A stretch of 64,000 bases of DNA, from positions 1 through 64,000 of the forward strand of contig PIZK01000011.1 in NCBI GenBank assembly GCA_002835545.1. The letters are read 5' to 3'. The notes under the pieces are model-generated. The model searched no databases. It was not told the origin of the DNA and saw only the letters and a list, made by a program, of their open reading frames with translations. Below, piece after piece: positions 60,696-64,000 of this stretch (position 1 is its first letter; every line of letters starts with the position of its first letter). The position numbers and the translations under genes are program-made. This DNA comes from Alteromonadales bacterium alter-6D02 (GTDB lineage Bacteria > Pseudomonadota > Gammaproteobacteria > Enterobacterales > Psychrobiaceae).

Positions 60696-60770
60696 TTTGC
60701 CCCTTATAACGTAATGAAAACACGTCTGATATAATCAGCATTACACACCAACGAAAAGCGCAGCTAAAAC

Positions 60771-63290
60771 TTGTTACCTATTGAAAAGTACTTACCCGAA
60801 ATTACTTCTAAGTTACAGCAAGGTCAAAGCTTAGTTCTTCAAGCTGAGCCTGGGGCTGGTAAATCAACAGCTGTGCCCCTTAGTCTGTTAAAAGCTAATA
60901 TCCTTAATGGTAAAAAGATAATCATGCTAGAACCGCGTAGAGTCGCGGTTAAGTCGATAGCTTTTTACCTAGCCAAGCTATTAGGTGAAAAAGTTGGGCA
61001 GCGAATAGGTTATCAAATACGTAATGAACGAAAAACATCCCAAGATACTATTCTTGAGATAGTGACAGAGGGTGTACTTACTCGCAGGTTGCAAAACGAC
61101 CCTGAACTAAGCGGTGTAGGTCTTATTATCTTTGATGAATTCCATGAGCGCTCTATCCATGCTGATTTAGCTTTAATGTTGTCGCTTGAAGTACAAGAAG
61201 CTTACCGAGAAGATCTAAAGTTACTTGTGATGTCTGCAACTATAGACACTGAGCAAATCTCTCGCTATTTAGGCCAAGCACCAATAATGAGATGTCCTGG
61301 TAGGACTTACCCAGTTGAAGTTGAATATTTAGGTCGAACAAAAACTCATTTATCTGTGCAGGTAATGAAAGCTCTTAGTTCTTTATTAGAAAACGATATG
61401 GACGGCGATATACTAGTATTTTTACCCGGCCAAGCAGACATTAAGCGTTGTATGCAGTCCGCACAAGAGCAATACCATTCTAATATTGAATTTTTACCAC
61501 TCTACGGCGGACTACCGTTACCACAGCAGGAGTTAGTGCTAAGTAAAAAAGTTAATAATCATCGTAGAGTTATTTTTTCCACCAATATTGCAGAAACTAG
61601 CTTAACGATTGAAGGCATTACTTGCGTAATAGATTCTGGACTAGAAAAGGTACTTTCTTTTGATATAAAAAGTGGGTTATCTAGGTTGGAGACCTCGTAT
61701 ATTTCAAAAGCTTCTGCAACTCAAAGAGCTGGTCGTGCTGGTAGGTTACAAAGCGGTCGATGTATTCGGCTTTGGAGTGAGACTGAACATAATGCATTTA
61801 GCGACTTTCAAGCAGATGAAATTACTACATCAAATTTAGCTAGTCTCACTTTAGATTTATCAGCGTGGGGAATCACTACATTTGAAGCAGTTAATTGGTT
61901 GACTGCGCCTCCTAAATATCACTTCGAAGTGGCTTGTGAGCTTAACTATGCTTTAGGTTTATTTGGTAGCAACAATAAGATCTCTCAACGTGGATTGAAG
62001 GCCCTTAAACTGGGTCTTGAGCCTAGACTCGCTAGTATGTTGCTTAGTTGTGATACACAGAATGAGAAGCAGGTTAGCTGCATTTTAGCTGCGCTATTAT
62101 CAGAGCGGGATATCATTGTGAATGCTGATAGTTCTGATGTGATTGAAAGAGTATTAATATTTAACGATTACTTGAAGAATAGAAAATCATTTAAGGCAAG
62201 CCATAAAGTTAACTTCGGTGCATTGGAACAAGCAATAACTCTGGCTAAATCTTTTGCACGTTTGACTGGTGTCTCAAATTTGGGAGACTCTATCGCGTTA
62301 AGCGACCTACAAGCTTATGTAGGTCCATTACTTCTAAAAGCATACCCTGAACGTTTAGCTCAGGTGCGTGGTAAAGGAACTAGCCGATATTTGCTAGCCA
62401 ATGGTAGAGGGGTCACTCTAAGAGAGTCGGATTCAATTCAAGGTGAACCTTGGCTTGTTGTCTGTGATTGTGATGGTAAGAATAAAGATGGTTTAGTATT
62501 CGTAAGCGCTGCAATTTCCATTGAGGATGTTAAAAATGCTTTAAAACAGCAGCTTTCTGAAGCAACGCATTACTCCCTAGATAGCAAAAAAGAAAAAGTA
62601 ACAGGCAGACGACAGCTCTCTTACAAGTCATTGGTTGTTGAAGATAATATTTTAAGTTCAATTCCGAAAGAGGAGTTTGAACTGTGTATTAAAGATATAT
62701 TGAGTGAAGAAGGTTTAAAGTTTCTTAATTGGTCCGATAAATGTGACTCTTGGTTCTCTAGAGCTAAGTGGTTGAGTGGCATTGTAGAGGACTTCCCGAG
62801 CATTTCAGAAGTTAGCCTAATCAATCAACTCGACTGTTGGTTGTTGCCATACATATCGAACGTCAAATCAATAAAACAACTTAGAAAATTAAATATTTAT
62901 GACTTGCTGATCGCTAATTTTTCATGGGACCAACAACAGCTTCTTGCCGAGCAGGCCCCTGAGTACTATATAACGCCCAGTAAAAAGAGAGTGGCAGTAA
63001 GGTATGACCAACACCAGGGTCCAACCGTGGCGGTTATATTACAAGAAATGTTCGGACAGCTAGAGTCGCCTTTATTGGCACAAAATAAAGTTCCCTTACG
63101 TTTTGAGCTTCTTTCCCCCGCAAGAAGGCCTATTCAAACCACCAGTGATCTAGGTAATTTCTGGAAGTCATCATACTTCGATGTAGCAAAAGACATGCGT
63201 GGAAAATACCCTAAACACCGATGGCCGGAAAAACCACTTGAGGAAGTACCTGGTCGCTCAATCAAAAGAACAAGCAACTATCGCGGCTAA
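60771..63290 (+). CDS. hrpB: ATP-dependent RNA helicase HrpB
   Basis: An 839-residue DEAH-box family helicase. Motifs: Walker A LQAEPGAGKSTAVPL, motif II IIFDEFHERSIHADL (DEFH), SAT (LVMSATIDTEQ), motif V FSTNIAETSLTIEGITCVID, motif VI QRAGRAGRLQSGRCIRLW, then HA2 and the C-terminal HrpB_C region ending KYPKHRWPEKPLEEVPG. Role in RNA metabolism; not essential in E. coli. TTG 60771 is the start: an in-frame stop lies at 60765, the next ATG is far inside, and the protein already begins at the usual LPIEKYLPE. A -10-like TATAAT is at 60730. Often adjacent to mrcB in other gammaproteobacteria. Confidence 0.95.
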   Translation: MLPIEKYLPEITSKLQQGQSLVLQAEPGAGKSTAVPLSLLKANILNGKKIIMLEPRRVAVKSIAFYLAKLLGEKVGQRIGYQIRNERKTSQDTILEIVTEGVLTRRLQNDPELSGVGLIIFDEFHERSIHADLALMLSLEVQEAYREDLKLLVMSATIDTEQISRYLGQAPIMRCPGRTYPVEVEYLGRTKTHLSVQVMKALSSLLENDMDGDILVFLPGQADIKRCMQSAQEQYHSNIEFLPLYGGLPLPQQELVLSKKVNNHRRVIFSTNIAETSLTIEGITCVIDSGLEKVLSFDIKSGLSRLETSYISKASATQRAGRAGRLQSGRCIRLWSETEHNAFSDFQADEITTSNLASLTLDLSAWGITTFEAVNWLTAPPKYHFEVACELNYALGLFGSNNKISQRGLKALKLGLEPRLASMLLSCDTQNEKQVSCILAALLSERDIIVNADSSDVIERVLIFNDYLKNRKSFKASHKVNFGALEQAITLAKSFARLTGVSNLGDSIALSDLQAYVGPLLLKAYPERLAQVRGKGTSRYLLANGRGVTLRESDSIQGEPWLVVCDCDGKNKDGLVFVSAAISIEDVKNALKQQLSEATHYSLDSKKEKVTGRRQLSYKSLVVEDNILSSIPKEEFELCIKDILSEEGLKFLNWSDKCDSWFSRAKWLSGIVEDFPSISEVSLINQLDCWLLPYISNVKSIKQLRKLNIYDLLIANFSWDQQQLLAEQAPEYYITPSKKRVAVRYDQHQGPTVAVILQEMFGQLESPLLAQNKVPLRFELLSPARRPIQTTSDLGNFWKSSYFDVAKDMRGKYPKHRWPEKPLEEVPGRSIKRTSNYRG

Positions 63291-63439
63291 TAATGTTCTA
63301 TGGTGATGTTGCAAGAAAATGAACTTGCAGCATGAAATCTGGGGCAGTGTTCAACGTACTAGTCATATATTATATTTTCGAAGCACCATTTAAATTTGTG
63401 ATAAAATTACCCTAATAATAAGTAAGTGGAGTCGACCTG

Positions 63440-63670
63440 ATGATTGATGAAAAATCCATATCCCCAGAAGCAATTTTTGCCGAAGTGAACTGCCCTATTA
63501 AGAAAGCTGAGTTAAGAAAGCAGCTTCTCAAAGAAAATAATGGTGGATTTGGTGTTTCAAAGCAACACCCTAATCATATTTTTAAGTACAACAGCCATGG
63601 TGATTTAGTGGCTATCGGTGAGTATAAAGATGGTGGCTTTGTTGCTACAGAAACCTTTGTTGAAGAGTGA
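63440..63670 (+). CDS. Small hypothetical protein
   Basis: A 76-residue acidic-basic mixed protein (ISPEAIFAEVNCPIKKAELRKQLLKENNGGFGVSKQHPNHIFKYNSHGDLVAIGEYKDGGFVATETF). No TM or signal peptide and no family known to me. The repeat-like HGDLVAIGEYKDGGF hints at a small beta sheet. ATG 63440 has AAGTGGAG 6-13 nt upstream, which supports translation. It is a lone gene after hrpB. Confidence 0.6.
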   Translation: MIDEKSISPEAIFAEVNCPIKKAELRKQLLKENNGGFGVSKQHPNHIFKYNSHGDLVAIGEYKDGGFVATETFVEE

Positions 63671-63970
63671 TCTTTTCTAGCTCGCGCCTAACTGTGTTCT
63701 CTCCAATTTTAATGTGATTTAATCTAATAATTGATGACTTAATTCCTTTGTTAACTCTAGCGAGGAAGGCTTGCTCGCTAGAAAGATCACCATATTTTTT
63801 TCTTATTTATCAAATTTATATTTAAAACTAAACTATTAAAGATTAATTGTTACGCCAGTTTTTTGGTGCTAAATTATTGCTTTAAAGCGTGTAGCCCTAA
63901 TAGCTTTACCTATAGGTTACAGCTATAAGGTCTACGCATTAAACACCGTTTATTTTCTAGTAGGAGCTTT
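63671..63970. other. Intergenic region, no gene seen
   Basis: 300 bp of AT-rich DNA with no supported frame. It contains CTCGCGCC and repeated TATAGGTTACAGCTATAAGG near 63910-63932 that resembles an inverted repeat (CCTATAG-GTTACA-GCTATAAGG), possibly a regulatory site for the gene at the window end. Confidence 0.4.
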
Positions 63971-64000
63971 ATGAATAGTTACAAATACTTTCTTATCTAT
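63971..64000 (+). CDS. Start of a gene cut by the window end
   Basis: ATG 63971 follows TAGGAG with a 4-nt spacer. The visible ten residues, MNSYKYFLIY, look like a start of a signal or membrane segment. The product cannot be named from this. Confidence 0.4.
   Translation, partial: MNSYKYFLIY

Overview
The window looks like a chromosomal segment of a marine gammaproteobacterium of the Alteromonadales, probably a Colwellia/Thalassotalea/Pseudoalteromonas relative. The signs are an AT-rich genome, the orn / tRNA-Gly(GCC) x3 / rsgA / psd neighbourhood (the same genes cluster in E. coli), an FNR/EtrA-type regulatory site style, a Fur-type iron locus with imelysins and DUF1111 haem proteins, and an ECF sigma/ChrR photo-oxidative stress operon. 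Genus assignment is inference; no rRNA gene is present.

Layout. 0.5-5.0 kb: GNAT acetyltransferase, idi, EamA exporter, a MarR repressor, and a VOC enzyme plus fumarylacetoacetase behind a 19-bp-arm palindromic operator. 5.2-12.2 kb: a probable iron operon behind a Fur-like box (imelysin lipoprotein, two di-haem DUF1111 lipoproteins, second imelysin, Tat-exported DUF1513 protein). 12.4-19.0 kb: OmpW with two perfect FNR-type boxes, DUF1287 protein, a 135-bp tandem repeat block, FadL porin, a hemerythrin-NIT-HAMP-GGDEF protein behind a third FNR-type box, and three tRNA-Gly genes. 19.2-25.4 kb: orn, rsgA, psd, EamA transporter, a 24-bp tandem repeat and mrcB. 25.7-27.8 kb: a small locus with a double-glycine bacteriocin-like peptide, a rhomboid-family protein, a two-TM protein and a decayed CPBP gene. 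27.8-41.2 kb: an unknown membrane-anchored protein, GST, DUF2878/chalcone-isomerase-like/DUF3833 genes, then a long operon LON-domain, ECF sigma, ChrR, DUF523/DUF1722, photolyase, SnoaL-like, SDR, FAD oxidoreductase, DUF1365, cyclopropane-type synthase, lipocalin, and finally a DUF6172 gene. Three copies of a TGA[A/T]C-N16/17-CGTAT motif suggest sigma-factor target promoters.

41.5-51.1 kb is accessory: two unknown genes, 1.2 kb of palindrome-rich non-coding DNA, then a class II lanthipeptide cluster (HlyD adaptor, C39-peptidase ABC exporter, LanM synthetase, TTG-started precursor with double-glycine leader and four core cysteines, CPBP membrane protein). The C39 exporter could serve both this precursor and the 25.7-kb peptide, whose leaders end alike (VNGG).

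51.3-60.7 kb is mobile: an IS3-family element, a gene remnant it truncates, an orphan BrxR/CapW-like WYL regulator, and a four-gene module of two complete tyrosine recombinases bracketing a third that lacks the first catalytic Arg, plus a coiled-coil protein. This matches the intA-tfp-intB-srap core of strand-biased circularizing integrative elements (SE). A zinc-ribbon/recombinase-HTH-like gene follows between two 25-bp repeats. The window ends with hrpB, a small unknown gene and the first codons of another gene. mrcB and hrpB are often neighbours in gammaproteobacteria, so the roughly 35 kb between them may largely be inserted DNA.
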